From assembly GCF_036320965.1 (NCBI RefSeq), contig NC_092250.1:19955617-20019616 (forward strand): a stretch of 64,000 bases of DNA. Direction: 5' to 3'. The notes beneath the pieces were generated by a model that was given only the letters and a program-made list of their open reading frames with translations, ran no database searches and had not been told where the DNA came from. The stretch is from Panulirus ornatus. Taxonomy: Eukaryota > Arthropoda > Malacostraca > Decapoda > Palinuridae. Of this stretch, positions 10,641 to 23,340 are shown piece by piece; within the stretch, counting starts at the first letter, position 1; each line of letters begins with the position of its first letter. The position numbers and the translations under genes were made by a program.

Positions 10641-10846
10641 CAGCAGCTTTAGGTCTCCTCCAACAGCTCTAGGCCTCTTCCAACAGCTCTAGGCCTCTTC
10701 CAACAGCTTTAGGCCTCCTTCAACAGCTTTAGGACTCTTGCAACAGCCTTAGGCCTCCTCCAACAGCGTTAGAACTCCCCCAAGAGCTTTAGTCCTTCTG
10801 CAAAAGCTTTATGCGTCCTCCAAGAGCTTTAGGCCTCCTCCAGCCC
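10641..10846 (+). repeat. 20-bp minisatellite, ~10 diverged copies
   Basis: Consensus ctttaggcctcctccaacag. Copies differ by one to four substitutions. Confidence 0.92.
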
Positions 10847-12320
10847 TCCAACGCGGCCGCAGTTGCCAGACCGTCACCGCCAATCGTCCAGTATTTCATC
10901 TCCCGTTTTGGAGTATTGATTAAAGTGTCTGACGCCTTCTGACTTGGCAACACTTGCCAGGCCTTCCAGCCCAGTCTCTACACACTGCCTACATGTTCCT
11001 TACACCCAGCCTACACCCGTGCCCCTCGCCATCCCCTACTACTGCCATAAGCCCTAGCTGGCCACACTGGACCAGGCAGGAGGGTTCAGACACACTCACT
11101 CACCCACGACGCTCCTCAACTCAATGTCAACAATAGACGTGGCAAGTCAGACTCTACCACTGTCAAGAGAAGAACTTTTAAAGTTGCTGTAAAGTGTGGT
11201 TCATCCGACAGGCTGTAAATTGGCCCAGTTAACCCGTGGGCCGCGGCCACGAAAAGTCTCGTCGATCAAGTGTTGAGGAAGACAGCCTCGTGGGAGACTG
11301 CATTCCCGTCACTTTGGGAGAACTTTAGTTTACCTCTGTACTTTCTGATACATCAACCACCTGATACCTCACTATACTCTCTCGCGCCAGCGCTGGTGCG
11401 CCAGTCTCCAAACCCACTACATAGTCTATCAACTATACTTTCAGCCTTACCAGTACATCCTGGATGTCATGTAGTACCATACTGAGCTTGTAACACCTAC
11501 ACACACTACATCCTCACGCGGCGTAAATCTCTAACTTCCCCAGACACACACAGCGAACCTCACCACCTGCACAACACTACCACAACTTGCACTACCCCCT
11601 TAATACACACCAAGCCCCCATTCTACATACATTATTACCTCTATTACACTGGCCACGCGTTCACTAACCCATGACACCAACCATACATACCCCACCACTG
11701 CACATTAAATGACGCTGCGTAGACCTTCACCCTCACACACCTCACCACTACGTCCTTACATCAGCTCCAGCGTCACCGTCACGTCACGTCACCTTCACGT
11801 TACGTCACGTAAACCTTACCTGATACCTACAGGCTGGTCTCTCTCTCATAGTGCGGTCTGGGACCAAACTGCACTGCTACTCCTCTGATCAGTCAAGCTA
11901 TTTGAATCCGCGATCGCCAGACCATGCACGATACTCTCTCTTATCACATCTGTTGCACCACTTGACAATACAGGATCACATGAGAGTCTTTCACGCTCAT
12001 GAGAAATACTTTCCCGAGTGTAGATATGGACCACAGCTTGAAGGATTTCCCAGGTGTAAACTCTCGTGTTCCCTGACCCTACCAGCGGAGGGGAGGAGTA
12101 CAGCCCCACCGAGCACCCTCCCGCACGCCGCCAGATTGACACACTACACCCCAGCACACTGCATCCACCAGTCTGAACATTACATTCTACCACCTCACTA
12201 CACATGGACTACACCCCAGTACACACTAGTTACCCTCTTGTAAACTACACCAGAAGCACATCCCACAACACCCTCCGCCTTTCCCAGGTCAGATCTGGCA
12301 CAATGATTAAATATATCATC
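10847..12320. other. no recognised gene
   Basis: Mixed sequence. gtcacgtcacgt words cluster at 11770-11812. Frames on both strands at 11846-12243 show no recognisable domain. Confidence 0.5.
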
Positions 12321-12321
12321 A

Positions 12322-12460
12322 GTTCCAGAGTGACCTACGGGTCACCAGGTCCAGAGTGACCTATGGGTCACCAGGTCCAGAGTGACCTACGAGTCACCAA
12401 GTCCAGAGTGACCTACGGGTCACCAGGTCCAGAGTGACCTACGGGTCACCAGGTCCAGAA
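12322..12460 (+). repeat. 26-bp minisatellite, 5.3 copies
   Basis: Unit tccagagtgacctacgggtc plus accagg. Each copy holds tgacctacgggtca, an everted pair of AGGTCA-type half sites spaced by 2 bp (one or two copies have a substitution). Confidence 0.94.
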
Positions 12461-12493
12461 GTGAGACAGAATTGCTTTCTCGCAGGCCTCCAC

Positions 12494-12515
12494 CTTCCTT
12501 CCTTCCTTCCTTCCT
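12494..12515 (+). repeat. (TTCC)n microsatellite
   Basis: Five tandem ttcc units. Confidence 0.9.
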
Positions 12516-12668
12516 CCCACCTCCCTCCTGATCCTCTTCCCTCCCTGCCCATCCCTTTGTCTTACACATTTCCTGAAAATCCCAGATAATTGATTTGGCC
12601 AGATGGCCGGACGGTGTGACTGGGGGAAGGGGGAGTCATGAGAAGGAAAAGAGTAGGGCGTAAAAAAG

Positions 12669-12670
12669 TG

Positions 12671-12765
<95 letters not shown>
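12669..12765. repeat. (AT)n microsatellite, ~97 bp
   Basis: One aaa interruption near 12680, otherwise pure. Confidence 0.98.
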
Positions 12766-12767
<2 letters not shown>

Positions 12768-12964
12768 TTTATTCATTCATAATTTCCCGAGGACCTCTTT
12801 CTTTTGAAGGCTCCTGCAGCCCGGGGCTGCGCTACCTCAAGTAGCAGAGAAATGTCGACTCCTTTGAGGTAACGGGTTCTATCATGAGGCTATTGCCAAC
12901 GGTACAGCCTCGTTAAAACTGACTTTTCATTCGCGATGTAACTTCCACCAGATAGAGTCTTGTA

Positions 12965-12990
12965 ACACACACACACACACACACACACAG

Positions 12991-13054
<64 letters not shown>
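12965..13054. repeat. (CA)n microsatellite, 90 bp
   Basis: Interrupted once by gacg at about 12990. Confidence 0.98.
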
Positions 13055-14015
<961 letters not shown>

Positions 14016-14019
14016 GGTC

Positions 14020-15745
14020 CTAGAAGCGGCTGTGGTGCAGGTGATCAGTGTGGACACAGAGACCACCTCCCTCTCTCCCAGCGTTCACCATCTCTCCGGT
14101 GAAGAGGCAGCTCAACTTTATCAACTTATCAGCGTCCACTTGGCCATCATCTGCCAGAGACTTCCTCCACCTTGACACCACCTGTAACCCAGCCGACCCC
14201 TCCACTCCTAACCCCCAAGTTCACGGAAGAATTTCAAGTCGCCAGACGGCCACACAGCCTCAAGGTCCACTGACTCACCTACGAGACTGTAGGGGGAGTT
14301 CTTCCTCAGACACGGGCAACCTCTCCACATTATCATCAATGCTCTCCACCATTCAAACTGGCCCACACACTGGAACACTTCACAACTTTCCTCAGTTTTA
14401 ATGTCCAAAAGACAGCAGTTTGATTGAGGGTTACGAACTACTATTATCACCCAGGTCCTCAGCCTACTCTATAGGAGAAGTGTGTCCACCCTCACACAGG
14501 GAGTACAAGCCCCAGACATCGTCAGCAGCTGGGTAAGATGAGGACCACTGCCACTCACTCAATACCCTGTCAACTTCACTCACTTATCTACGGCGACCTA
14601 GTGAGGCGCACGTCCTCTCTGGTTCCCACCTTCGTCCTCCTCACCAAAGCTTCTGATTATGTCAAAACTATTTTCATCATGAAAACAAAGCATCAACACT
14701 GGTCCGGGGCTAAGACTGAGGCTGAGGCCGTCCCACTCACTGCAAACTTCCTCAGTGAGCTGCTCACTTCCGAGAGGCCATCTCCACCCTCCACTCCCTC
14801 ACCTGTGGCCGACCATAGTCACTGAGATAAGAACTTTATGTTTCCTCATCATCGTGAATGATGCTCTGATGCATACACCTGCTCGGTGGCAGTACGTTGA
14901 CAACCCTGTTGATGATGTCAAGTGTTGACAACAGCTCCTCCTCCGGCATCGCCCTCCACAACCTCCCTAACAGCCTACGGATCTGGACCACAGCCAACCA
15001 CTTCACCATCAACCTGGGCAAAGGCCGCAGTTACGCACATAAACTTTCGCTTCCCAACTTGTGCCAGCCCGTAGTGTCTCACTGGGTCCCACACCACTTC
15101 AAGTTGTTCCACCCACCAAAGTTGCAGTGATACTCTAGAAGACAGACTAAGCTGGTAGGAACCCGCCAGCACCACCACCAGATCCCCCCAGCTATCGTCT
15201 CTTACATTCTTGGTAAACTCAGGACCTGGAACTTCCCGCTGCTGAACTCGAGATCATCTACAGTTTCCCTCTTGCCAGACTCACCCGTGTCTCTCTCCTC
15301 CCCCAGCACTGCGTCTCCCTTCCTCTCCACCACACACCATGTGTCACCAGACACATGATGTGTGGTGGAGAGGAAGACGCAGGAGAGGGCGTGCGACAAC
15401 ACCTTCGGTGCCTACCACACCACACATGACACGTTCAACACACTGGCCTATCTACATCTCTCCACACATCACCTGCACCTCATCCACCCATCACCTGCAC
15501 CTCATCCACCCATCACCTGCACCTATTTCAACCATCACCTGCACCTCATCCGACGGTTTAGAAATTTACTGCACTGCTTCCCCACCGATACTTCCTGTTA
15601 CCAGAGATCCCTCGTCCCCGAGTTGCTCTTCGGCACCACAACCGCATCGAGCCCATCCGTGTTCGTGCAGGCCGCTACAAGACCAGCCACATCCCAGAAA
15701 ACAATCAGGAAGACAACATCACTGAGAGCTCCACCTTACAATCAC
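14020..15745 (+). mobile_element. long decayed non-LTR retrotransposon (family A)
   Basis: The conserved order of an RT can be followed through many frameshifts. FKSPDGHTA at about 14235 resembles the KSPGPDG block. At about 14834 the frame reads TLCFLIIVNDALMHTPARW and then QYVDN, corresponding to GPLCFLxLINDAL and the YVDD catalytic box, with the second D changed to N. A VxPTKVAVILLEDRLSW-like segment follows near 15110. RVALRHHNRIEPIRVRAGRY at about 15617-15676 is the C-terminal block. Roughly 1.7 kb in the plus orientation, dead. Same family as 7040-7915 and 46480-46740. Confidence 0.8.
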
Positions 15746-15890
15746 CAAGTCCCACCTTGGTTTACCTTGTTTGCCTTTGTTTAAAACCCCTATTTTTACC
15801 CCCACCCATCCCCACCTTCCTTCATACTATTCATACACTGTATTTGGCTGTAAGGAATGCATTAAAATATTATCCGTTTCCATCATTATT

Positions 15891-15891
<1 letters not shown>

Positions 15892-15959
<68 letters not shown>
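15892..15959. repeat. (CA)n microsatellite, 68 bp
   Basis: Pure tract directly abutting the next LINE remnant. Confidence 0.98.
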
Positions 15960-15962
<3 letters not shown>

Positions 15963-17120
15963 ATTCCTAGGTAAGAGCCAACATGGTTTCAGGAAAGGTC
16001 ATGCGTAATGAGCCACTTATATTTATATGAGACTGAGCTCTGGAGTCGGGGGTACAAGGCTGTGTGGATTGTTTATATTTGGAGAGCTGACAGAATGTGC
16101 ACCACAGTAGAGACGGGTAATGACGCTGGACCTTCTGGAAGGATAATGATAAGACTAGTTCGATGGACAGATTATCTTGGTGGAAGGGAACAAAGAACGC
16201 AGGTCAGAGGACCTTCTCCAAGTCGGGTTGTCGCCCAAGGCGTGCCCAGAGGTCTTCCCTGAGACCATTGCTCTTCTTGTTCTATGAAAATGACGCCCTG
16301 GAAGGCTTGGAGTCCGACCTGAATATGTCTGCGGATGAAGGCAAAGCTATGGTGGAGGTAGAAAGCGAGGAAGGCTGCATTAAGTTAAAAGGGACTTAAA
16401 TGAGCCACAAAGTTGGTCAGATACACAGTTCATGAAACTCATCCTGAGTAAATACAAGGGAATGACGATAGTATACAGCGAGAGAAGATCTCAACATGAA
16501 CATCATCTTGCAGGGAGCAAGGGGCGAGAATCTGCATGTGAGAGGCACTTGAAAGTCGACATTATTCCCAACCTGTCGTCAGAGATCCACCTTAGGAGAA
16601 CAGTACAGGTGACAAGCTGTCTCCTGGCAAACATTAGCATATCATTTACGTATAAGAAAATATTCCGCAAGCTGTTCACATGCTTCGTTAGGCCAGAACT
16701 AGAATATGTTTCTCTGGTTTGGTGACAGCACTTACAGATGCACAAACAACAAAGACAGACGGTCCAGAGTGAGGCATGAAGGATGGTGCCACAATCAAGA
16801 GGGTTGAGCTTCAGGGAAGTAATGAGAGACATCAATTTTTGTGTCCAAAAGAAGAAAGAAGAGATTAGTGTAACCTAATCACAGCCATTAAGTCTTTAAA
16901 CCAGTATGATGAGGCCAACAGTGTTCAGGTCTTTGGATGATGCCAAGAACAACCAGAGGCCAGAATATGCACGGATAAAACAATCAAAGACTACAACATG
17001 CAGGGGTAGAACAACCAGAGACCATACCATCAAATTAGGCAAGAAACTTACAAGAAAACACTGTATAGTGTTTTCAAAGTATGGCAGCAGATGAATGGAA
17101 GAACTAAGCTACAAGACATA
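15960..17120 (+). mobile_element. non-LTR retrotransposon RT remnant (family B/C)
   Basis: Near 15970 the frame gives SQHGFRKGHA, the xQHGFRKGRS RT block. At 16163-16260 LGGREQRTQV and QGVPRG are the loop before SGVPQGS. SADEGKAMVEVESEEGCIKL at about 16327-16383 stands where FADDxK is expected. SFTYKKIFRKLFTCFVRPEL from about 16641 is the thumb block, and TIKLGKKLTRKHC near 17027 is close to the C-terminus. Several stops and frameshifts. It starts flush against the CA tract, so the 5' part is lost. Confidence 0.82.
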
Positions 17121-17239
17121 TAATGTGGCCAGGATCCATACGTACATAAGGTTCAGTGTGCAGTATGATGGAGACAACAGATGGAGCCCGAGTTGTACTA
17201 CTGACTTCATGTACTGTACAACCCGGTACTTATAAAACA

Positions 17240-17244
<5 letters not shown>

Positions 17245-17305
<61 letters not shown>
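17245..17305. repeat. (CA)n microsatellite, 61 bp
   Basis: Pure CA. Confidence 0.98.
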
Positions 17306-17307
<2 letters not shown>

Positions 17308-17416
17308 CAATAATATATACACACACATGAAAGGAATAAACAAATTCGCTGCATCTCGCGCTCTACACCACTTAACAAACACCCTCCCCCCCAATACTGA
17401 ACATTTGACCCACCCC

Positions 17417-17418
<2 letters not shown>

Positions 17419-17459
<41 letters not shown>
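17419..17459. repeat. (CA)n microsatellite, 41 bp
   Basis: Second CA tract 114 bp downstream of the previous one. Confidence 0.97.
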
Positions 17460-17461
<2 letters not shown>

Positions 17462-18060
17462 CAAATGCCTCACCCCAAAGCACAGCCAACCACTAAAACA
17501 CAAACAAGCAAACAACAGGGAATAAACTAGTTATCTCGAGGGCCACATTACGGGATTAAGTTAACGAGGAATTAAGTTGGTCAGGAGCTAAGTTGGTTAA
17601 GGGAAAACTGAGTTAAAATAAGTCTGGTGGAGAGTGACAGGTGCTGACTGATGTGTCCTCACAGGAGTAGACTCAAGTTATGGCTGACACCGAGTCATGA
17701 ACCCCAGGCGGAGGTTCGAACCAATGTTTTTCACCAAAAAAAGGCGTTCCAACATGCCACCGCACAGAACATGATCATCATAATGACCAGGTTAAGGTCA
17801 TCACACGACGAGAGGTAGGCAGGTACAGGAGCACGGACGGCCACGCTCGCCTCCTGTAATACTTCCCGAAGCTTCAACATAACCCGCAGGAAAATACTCA
17901 CAGTCCATCATGATCACCTTCACACTGTAAGACACGAGACATATTGTGACGCCAGGGACACTATGGAGCCACTATGGCCGTACCACTACAGTAGGTCCGC
18001 CTTGCGTAGCAACCAACACCTCTTGATTGACCATCATGTCTATATCTACTCCACACCCTT
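17460..18060. other. no recognised feature
   Basis: Unique-looking. A B-box-like ggttcgaacc at about 17713 has no matching A-box. Confidence 0.5.
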
Positions 18061-18225
18061 CCCTATCTCACCCTCCACTAACACACTCTCCCCTACCACA
18101 CCCTCCACTATCATAGTCTGCACTACCACACTCTCCCCTACCACGCTCACCCCTACCACACCCTCCATTATCATAGTCTCTACTACCACACTCTCCCCTA
18201 CCACACTATTCACTAACACACCATC
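18061..18225 (+). repeat. degenerate array with a 60-bp higher-order period
   Basis: accacaccctccactatcat recurs with one change 60 bp later. Within this, ccctaccaca and ctctccccta words repeat irregularly. Confidence 0.8.
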
Positions 18226-18257
18226 AACTTGAACCCAAACGATGCCAAGTTTTCCTC

Positions 18258-18405
18258 TTGTCCTTGAGCACGGCGGTACGACCCTAGAGCACGATGGGTA
18301 CGACCCTTGAGCACGATGGGTACGACCCTTTAGCACGACGGTACGACCCTACAGCACGACGGTACGATCCTTGAGCCGACGGTAACACTCTTAAGCATGA
18401 TGGAC
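18258..18405 (+). repeat. 21-bp dispersed-family array, locus 1
   Basis: About seven copies of tacgacccttgagcacgac/tgg. The same unit occurs at 25700-25935, 37555-37830 and 60955-61240. Confidence 0.92.
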
Positions 18406-18615
18406 TGGCCTTTGACCTGACCTGAGCAACAACACAACACTCTACCTCGTACTGCCTTCACTACTAACATAAACAGGTCACACCACACTACAACACTCAT
18501 GGTGGGGTACAACACATCCCAGGTACAAAAGTCAGTCTCCCAGAACAATACGGTATTTGCAGAATAATGAGAACGGTCTTATAATTTGGTTAACAATATG
18601 GCTGTGCCATACAAC

Positions 18616-18705
18616 GAGTGAGACACCATAGGTTTCTCATAGCACCGCTGAGACACCACAGCCTTCTCACAACACCGCTGAGACACCACAGCCTTCTCAC
18701 AACAC
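18616..18705 (+). repeat. 30-bp minisatellite, 3 copies
   Basis: cgctgagacaccacagcctt plus ctcacaacac. The first copy is diverged, the next two are identical. Confidence 0.92.
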
Positions 18706-18979
18706 TGGGGAAACACTCACAACATTTTCAGAGGGGAGCGGCGTGTACGTCATCATCCAATAAGGTGGCCACACTGACTTCGTTGTCAACAAACTGTTGC
18801 AGCAGCCAGCAGGGCGTCCACCACTGCTGTAACTCCCACAGCAGACTCAAAGCGCTGCAACAGTTGCAGCACGACCACAGCAACGCTAGAACAGCTGCAA
18901 CAGTGTCGGAACAGCCGTTAACAGCGGCACAGCTGACAGACGACTGCTGGGCGGGCGTGATCAATGCTGGGAGACCAAC

Positions 18980-19081
18980 CCTACTGCTGCTGCTGCTGCT
19001 GCTGGTGCCGCCCCCACTGTTACTGCTGCTGCCACCCCTACTGCTGCTGCTGCTGTCCCTACTACTACTCCTGCTGCCGTC

Positions 19082-19112
<31 letters not shown>

Positions 19113-19212
19113 TTGGTTTCATCCCTACTGCTCCTGGTGTTGCTGCCACCCCAATACTGCTGCCGCTGCTACGGGTGCCGCCCTTACTGGTGGTGGTGGT
19201 GGTGGTGGTGTG
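18980..19212 (+). repeat. imperfect CTG/CTA triplet region and (GGT)n
   Basis: Long stretches of ctgctgctg and ctactactac interspersed with cc-rich words, ending in ggtggtggtggtgg at about 19189-19212. Leu-, Cys- and Val-rich frames on both strands are repeat translations. Confidence 0.9.
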
Positions 19213-19553
19213 GGAGCAGGCTGCCGTGTTGCCCCTCTGCTCCAGCTAAGGCCATCGCTGGTAGGCCGACTTACCCAGCACGTCCTGCAACACCCTGTAG
19301 GTGGTCGTCCGGAGCTTCTTCAGTTCCGGCAGTGTACAGTGTTTCCCGTGGCTGCTGGCAACTCACGGAACACTTCTGGGTCCCGGGTGATGTTTCTTCT
19401 TGTATTTGTCGCACCTTTTGATTCCCGTGGCGACGCTGTCGTCTTCCCTGCCGGTCACGTCAACAGGTGACCTGTGGTCAGGTGCAGACAGGGAGCCATG
19501 CCTTCAAGGATTCGCCAGGTGTTAATACGTCGCAATACGTCTCTGAGTAGAGG
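19213..19553. other. no recognised feature
   Basis: Unique-looking GC-moderate sequence. The Leu-rich frame extends into it but no domain is visible. Confidence 0.45.
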
Positions 19554-19554
19554 A

Positions 19555-19750
19555 GAGCGAGCATATCATCCACGTGCTTCCTGCGTGATGCAAGAGGCGA
19601 GTGGGGGGGGGGGGAGCGAGGACTGGAAATCCTTCCCTTCTATGTTCTTACTTCCTGAAAGCACGAACAAAAGGAGCCAAGCGAGGATTTTCTCTCGGCC
19701 TCATTCGTCGGTTCCTAGCGCAATAACCTCGCTAAGAAGGGAGAGGAAAG
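19555..19750 (+). mobile_element. diverged SINE-like element copy
   Basis: cttcctgcgtgatgcaagag, ggactggaaatccttccc, gagccaagcgaggatttt and aataacctcgctaa appear in the same order as in the cleaner copies at 30091 and 61637. Poly-G replaces part of the gggagcgggg segment. Confidence 0.65.
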
Positions 19751-19829
19751 ACAATATAAAACATGAGACTCATTACAAGTTTCTCGTGTCTTCCCTCGTG
19801 AGAGTACAAGCTGAGTGTGGTTCCCGGCT

Positions 19830-20290
19830 GTAGGTATCCTTGACAAATCCAGTATGAGCTGTGACAGATGTGTGCACACTCAGCAGTGTCTCCCACCCAG
19901 AAGGCTGAAGTTAGCACACGCCAGCCAGTATTATTGCCTTGAAGTGCGTCATCATTGGTCTTGTCTTGAAAGTTCGTAAAATCCGGCCTGCCATCTTTTT
20001 GGCAACTATTGCTGGTCGTTGAAGGTAAGGTCATCAGACATTAATACTTCCAGGTATTTTACGATCCTCCTTCCCAGGTGTGATGGAGTTTGTTTCTCCC
20101 CGATGTTCTGTGGTTCATCATCATTCCTCCACTTCTCTCGTAACACAAATGCTAAAATATTTCACCATCAAAAAGCATATTCATCAGCGACCCTTCCGCT
20201 GTCTTGATTTATGTTTGGTGAGGTTTTTAGCATATTCTCACGATATGGTCATCATTCCTGCTCTGCTATCATCAGCAAGGATGATAAGAA
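19830..20290 (-). mobile_element. LINE RT remnant, 3' half (family D)
   Basis: On the minus strand the frame reads AKKMAGRILRTFKTR near 19990, the conserved xKKMAGWILRTFKTR thumb block, and a DDTRAG-like remnant of the catalytic region lies at about 20270. It probably belongs with 20780-21530, from which a GT tract and an 18-bp array separate it. Confidence 0.75.
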
Positions 20291-20293
20291 GTG

Positions 20294-20294
<1 letters not shown>

Positions 20295-20343
<49 letters not shown>
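20295..20343. repeat. (GT)n microsatellite, 49 bp
   Basis: Pure GT lying inside the split LINE remnant. Confidence 0.98.
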
Positions 20344-20344
<1 letters not shown>

Positions 20345-20589
20345 TACATCATGTATGACGATGAGAAACATTAAAGATGTGATACAATCTCCTGAGGAAG
20401 TGAACTTGTTACCTTCCCGGGGCTGGAACGCCTCTCTTACAACATCGTGTTGTGATCTGTTACTGGTACATCCTTTCTCCCAATCATTATCACTTTATGT
20501 TTATTGTGGACTACAACATTGTAGCCACATTATTATAACTTTAGCACAGTCTGTTTATGTCAGGATAACAGGTCATCAACAACTGTCCA

Positions 20590-20680
20590 AGTACATGTTA
20601 GTGGTCAAGTACATGTTAGTGGTCAAGCACATGTTAGTGGTCAAGTACATGTTGGTGGTCAAGTACATGTTGGTGGTCAA
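20590..20680 (+). repeat. 18-bp minisatellite, 5 copies
   Basis: Unit agtacatgttagtggtca, with tta/ttg variants. In frame it reads KYMLVV. Confidence 0.94.
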
Positions 20681-20779
20681 GCAAGAGAGCGAGTCAAGAC
20701 CTTCCCTGTCTGAGGCCGGGTTGTGCGGGTTAGTTGACTCCAGGAAGTAAGTCAGCTCACATCTGGGGACCCTCTGGGG

Positions 20780-21530
20780 ACCTTAATGACGTGTGATGTC
20801 ATTACTGTCGGTCAGTAGTTTTCTGGGAGCCGTCTTGCGATAGTCTTTATAGCGAGGGGCGACATGGGTCACTCTCAGATTTTCTGGGATCATGCCAGAG
20901 CCGCACCAGGCTCTCTTTCCAGAGGATGTGTGGTGCTTGCGCTGATGGTGTCTTGCATGTTTTTCAGGAAGACAGAGTTCCAGGAGACAGCCTGGACCTG
21001 GAGCAGAGTGCATGGCCATGTTCTCACACTGGGTCCTGCGGTGGGTAGCGAGGTCTGCCATGTGTTACGTGGGGTAATTCCTGGTCAGGAAGATGGCCTT
21101 CAGGTCATGCATCAGTGAGGTGATGCCTGACTCACTGGACACCGTGGTTGGTTCCTACTGCTCCACCCACATCTCACTCATCACTTGGCCTCAGTTTCCA
21201 GTGAGCCAGTGTAAGGTGTGGTCCTCGACTCGCCATTTGCAAAGGACTACAAATATCTTGGGTTTTTCTCTGTCTCAGTCACGAGTTTGTTTGTGTTTTT
21301 ACGACTTTTCCTGAGACTTGAATGTTATACTCAGGTTATGGTCCATGTCTTCTGACACTTTAGATAGGTTTGCTCCTATGCAGAATAAGTTGTGGTTTTG
21401 TTGCGTGAACTGTGGCTTTGTTGGAAGTTGTGGCTCTTTTTGGGTTAACAACTCGTTTCCACCTTGTACAGAAAGATCATCTCGTTCGAGTTTGGATCTT
21501 TGCAGGTTTTTTCTGCTAGGCGAGTAACAT
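20780..21530 (-). mobile_element. LINE RT remnant, 5' half (family D)
   Basis: IPENLRVTHVAPRYKDYRKT and then APRKLLTDSNDITRH on the minus strand (about 20786-20895) match the RT block IPxxLKxTxVxPIYKGGxKxxPxNYRPISLTS. Upstream, SAPGPGCLLELCLPEKH matches SAPGPDGxPSxFLK, and PKIFVVLCKWRVED near 21250 matches NPKxFYxYVxSK. Frameshifted and dead. Confidence 0.78.
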
Positions 21531-21544
21531 GTGCATGGAATGCT

Positions 21545-21556
21545 GGTGTGTGCGTG

Positions 21557-21629
<73 letters not shown>

Positions 21630-21631
21630 GC
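21545..21631. repeat. (GT)n microsatellite, 87 bp
   Basis: GT with a few GC interruptions at both ends. Confidence 0.98.
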
Positions 21632-22548
21632 GCCTGGAGGGCTACCTCTGCTGTACAACACGTCCAACACTCCTCTGGTGTGTGGTGACTCAAGGGAGAT
21701 TCCCAGGGCACTGCAGACAACTCACTGTTTACTTCCGGCCACAGCAGAACATAATTATTGACATCTAATTTGTTGAACTGCAAGCCACAGTGGCGCGTGG
21801 TGCGGTGCGCTGTGGTGTGGTGTGTAAGTATGGCTGTGTGTGTGATGTGAGCACAGTGTACCTCACGTTAGAGTCACACATCAAAGTCTTCATCATCTGC
21901 GAATAGCGATCATACTGTATACTATCATCTCTCAAATCGGCCCAGGTGTTGGCTGAGCGGGAGAACCTGTGGCAGTGTGAGCAGTTCATTATGTGCAGGT
22001 GTTCACCTGTGGTGCTGGACACCTCTGTGGTGTTTCCTGACCGTCCACCCACACCACGCCCCTCCTGCTCTGGGTCACCAAGGTCACATCTGTTACCACT
22101 GTCATCATCACCACCATGCTATCAATGTCATCATTTCACAGCGGCATCAATATTGTTATCAGTATCATCGACAAGAACAACACTGTCGATAAAATGTTAT
22201 CACTGTTATCATGAAGAACATATTACCAATGTTATCATAATGAACAGAAGCAGGAGGAGCCGTGAGTGTGGTCTGCCAGCCTGGTGCCCCACACTAACCC
22301 TCAACCAAAACCTCACCAAATTCCAGGAGTCCCACCGCTCATCTACAACCTGAGGGGCAGCCACGGTGGTGGTGGTGGTGGTGCTGGTGGGGAGAACCTT
22401 CGTCCAGGGTTCGATACTGTGGAATGACGTCATACTAACACACACAACCCACAAATCGTTCGCACCAGCAGCAAAAATCGGGACGGACAAAATGGAAAAA
22501 AAAGAATCGGATATTTCTTTTGCAAGAGTTTACGACAATCGATGGAAT
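21632..22548. other. no recognised gene
   Basis: Irregular gttatcat/catcatca words at 22090-22245 and a short ggtggt run at about 22363-22385. Confidence 0.5.
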
Positions 22549-22602
22549 GGCGTGGGCATGGCGTGGGCGTGGCGTGGGCGCAGCGTGGGCGTGGGCGGAT
22601 GA
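22549..22602 (+). repeat. ~12-bp minisatellite
   Basis: Four copies of gcgtgggcgtgg with substitutions. Confidence 0.85.
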
Positions 22603-22671
22603 ATGGCAAGGGCGTGGCTGGTGATGCTGCTGCTGGTACAGGCACCACCTGGGAGGGGAACCTGAAGGGGG

Positions 22672-22672
<1 letters not shown>

Positions 22673-22726
<54 letters not shown>
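22673..22726. repeat. (GT)n microsatellite, 54 bp
   Basis: Pure GT. Confidence 0.98.
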
Positions 22727-22727
<1 letters not shown>

Positions 22728-22802
22728 TGCTGGCTCGCTACAGCTGGCCTTGTCTACCTTTAAAGACGATCTCCTATACTTTTTTTTTATATGCTCAACG
22801 TG

Positions 22803-23001
22803 GCCGTGACCCGTCCACAGACGCAGCTTAGGTCCTGGCCGTGACCCGTCCACAGACGCAGCTTAGGTCCTGGCCGTGACCCGTCCACAGACGCAGCTTA
22901 GGTCCTGGCCGTGACCCGTCCACAGACGCAGCTTAGGTCCTGGCCGTGACCCGTCCACAGACGCAGCTTAGGTCCTGGCCGTGACCCGTCCACAGACGCA
23001 G
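22803..23001 (+). repeat. 35-bp minisatellite, 5.7 nearly identical copies
   Basis: Unit gccgtgacccgtccacagac plus gcagcttaggtcctg, starting at 22803, 22838, 22873, 22908, 22943 and 22978. I see no substitutions between full copies. Confidence 0.97.
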
Positions 23002-23260
23002 GGGTAACCTCCCCGTACTGTAGTTAATGCTCAGTTCATTACAAACCCTCTCCCCCGTACTGTACCTTACAACCCCCCCGCCCCCTCCCTACCACGGGCT
23101 GACCTCCATCCCAACACCCGCAGGGTCCTACCCCACCATGACATCCCCCCCCCATTCCCCCACATCCTTTCCCACCATAAACGATACCATACCCGCCCCA
23201 CAACCCGCCCCACAACCCGCCCCACATATACATGTCAATACAGACCCAACTGACTGGGCC

Positions 23261-23262
<2 letters not shown>
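23002..23262. other. C-rich sequence with three cgccccacaac copies
   Basis: Short C-rich repeats at about 23190-23225. Otherwise nothing. Confidence 0.5.

Positions 23263-23338
<76 letters not shown>
23263..23338 (+). repeat. (CT)n microsatellite, 76 bp
   Basis: Pure CT. Confidence 0.98.

Positions 23339-23340
<2 letters not shown>

Noticed and set aside
17690..17730. ggttcgaacc, a tRNA B-box-like word
   Set aside because: No A-box at the right distance and no foldable stems.
18618..19470. Leu-rich and Cys-rich frames of 168-267 codons
   Set aside because: Encoded by imperfect CTG/CTA triplets; overlapping frames give poly-Leu, poly-Cys and poly-Val equally.
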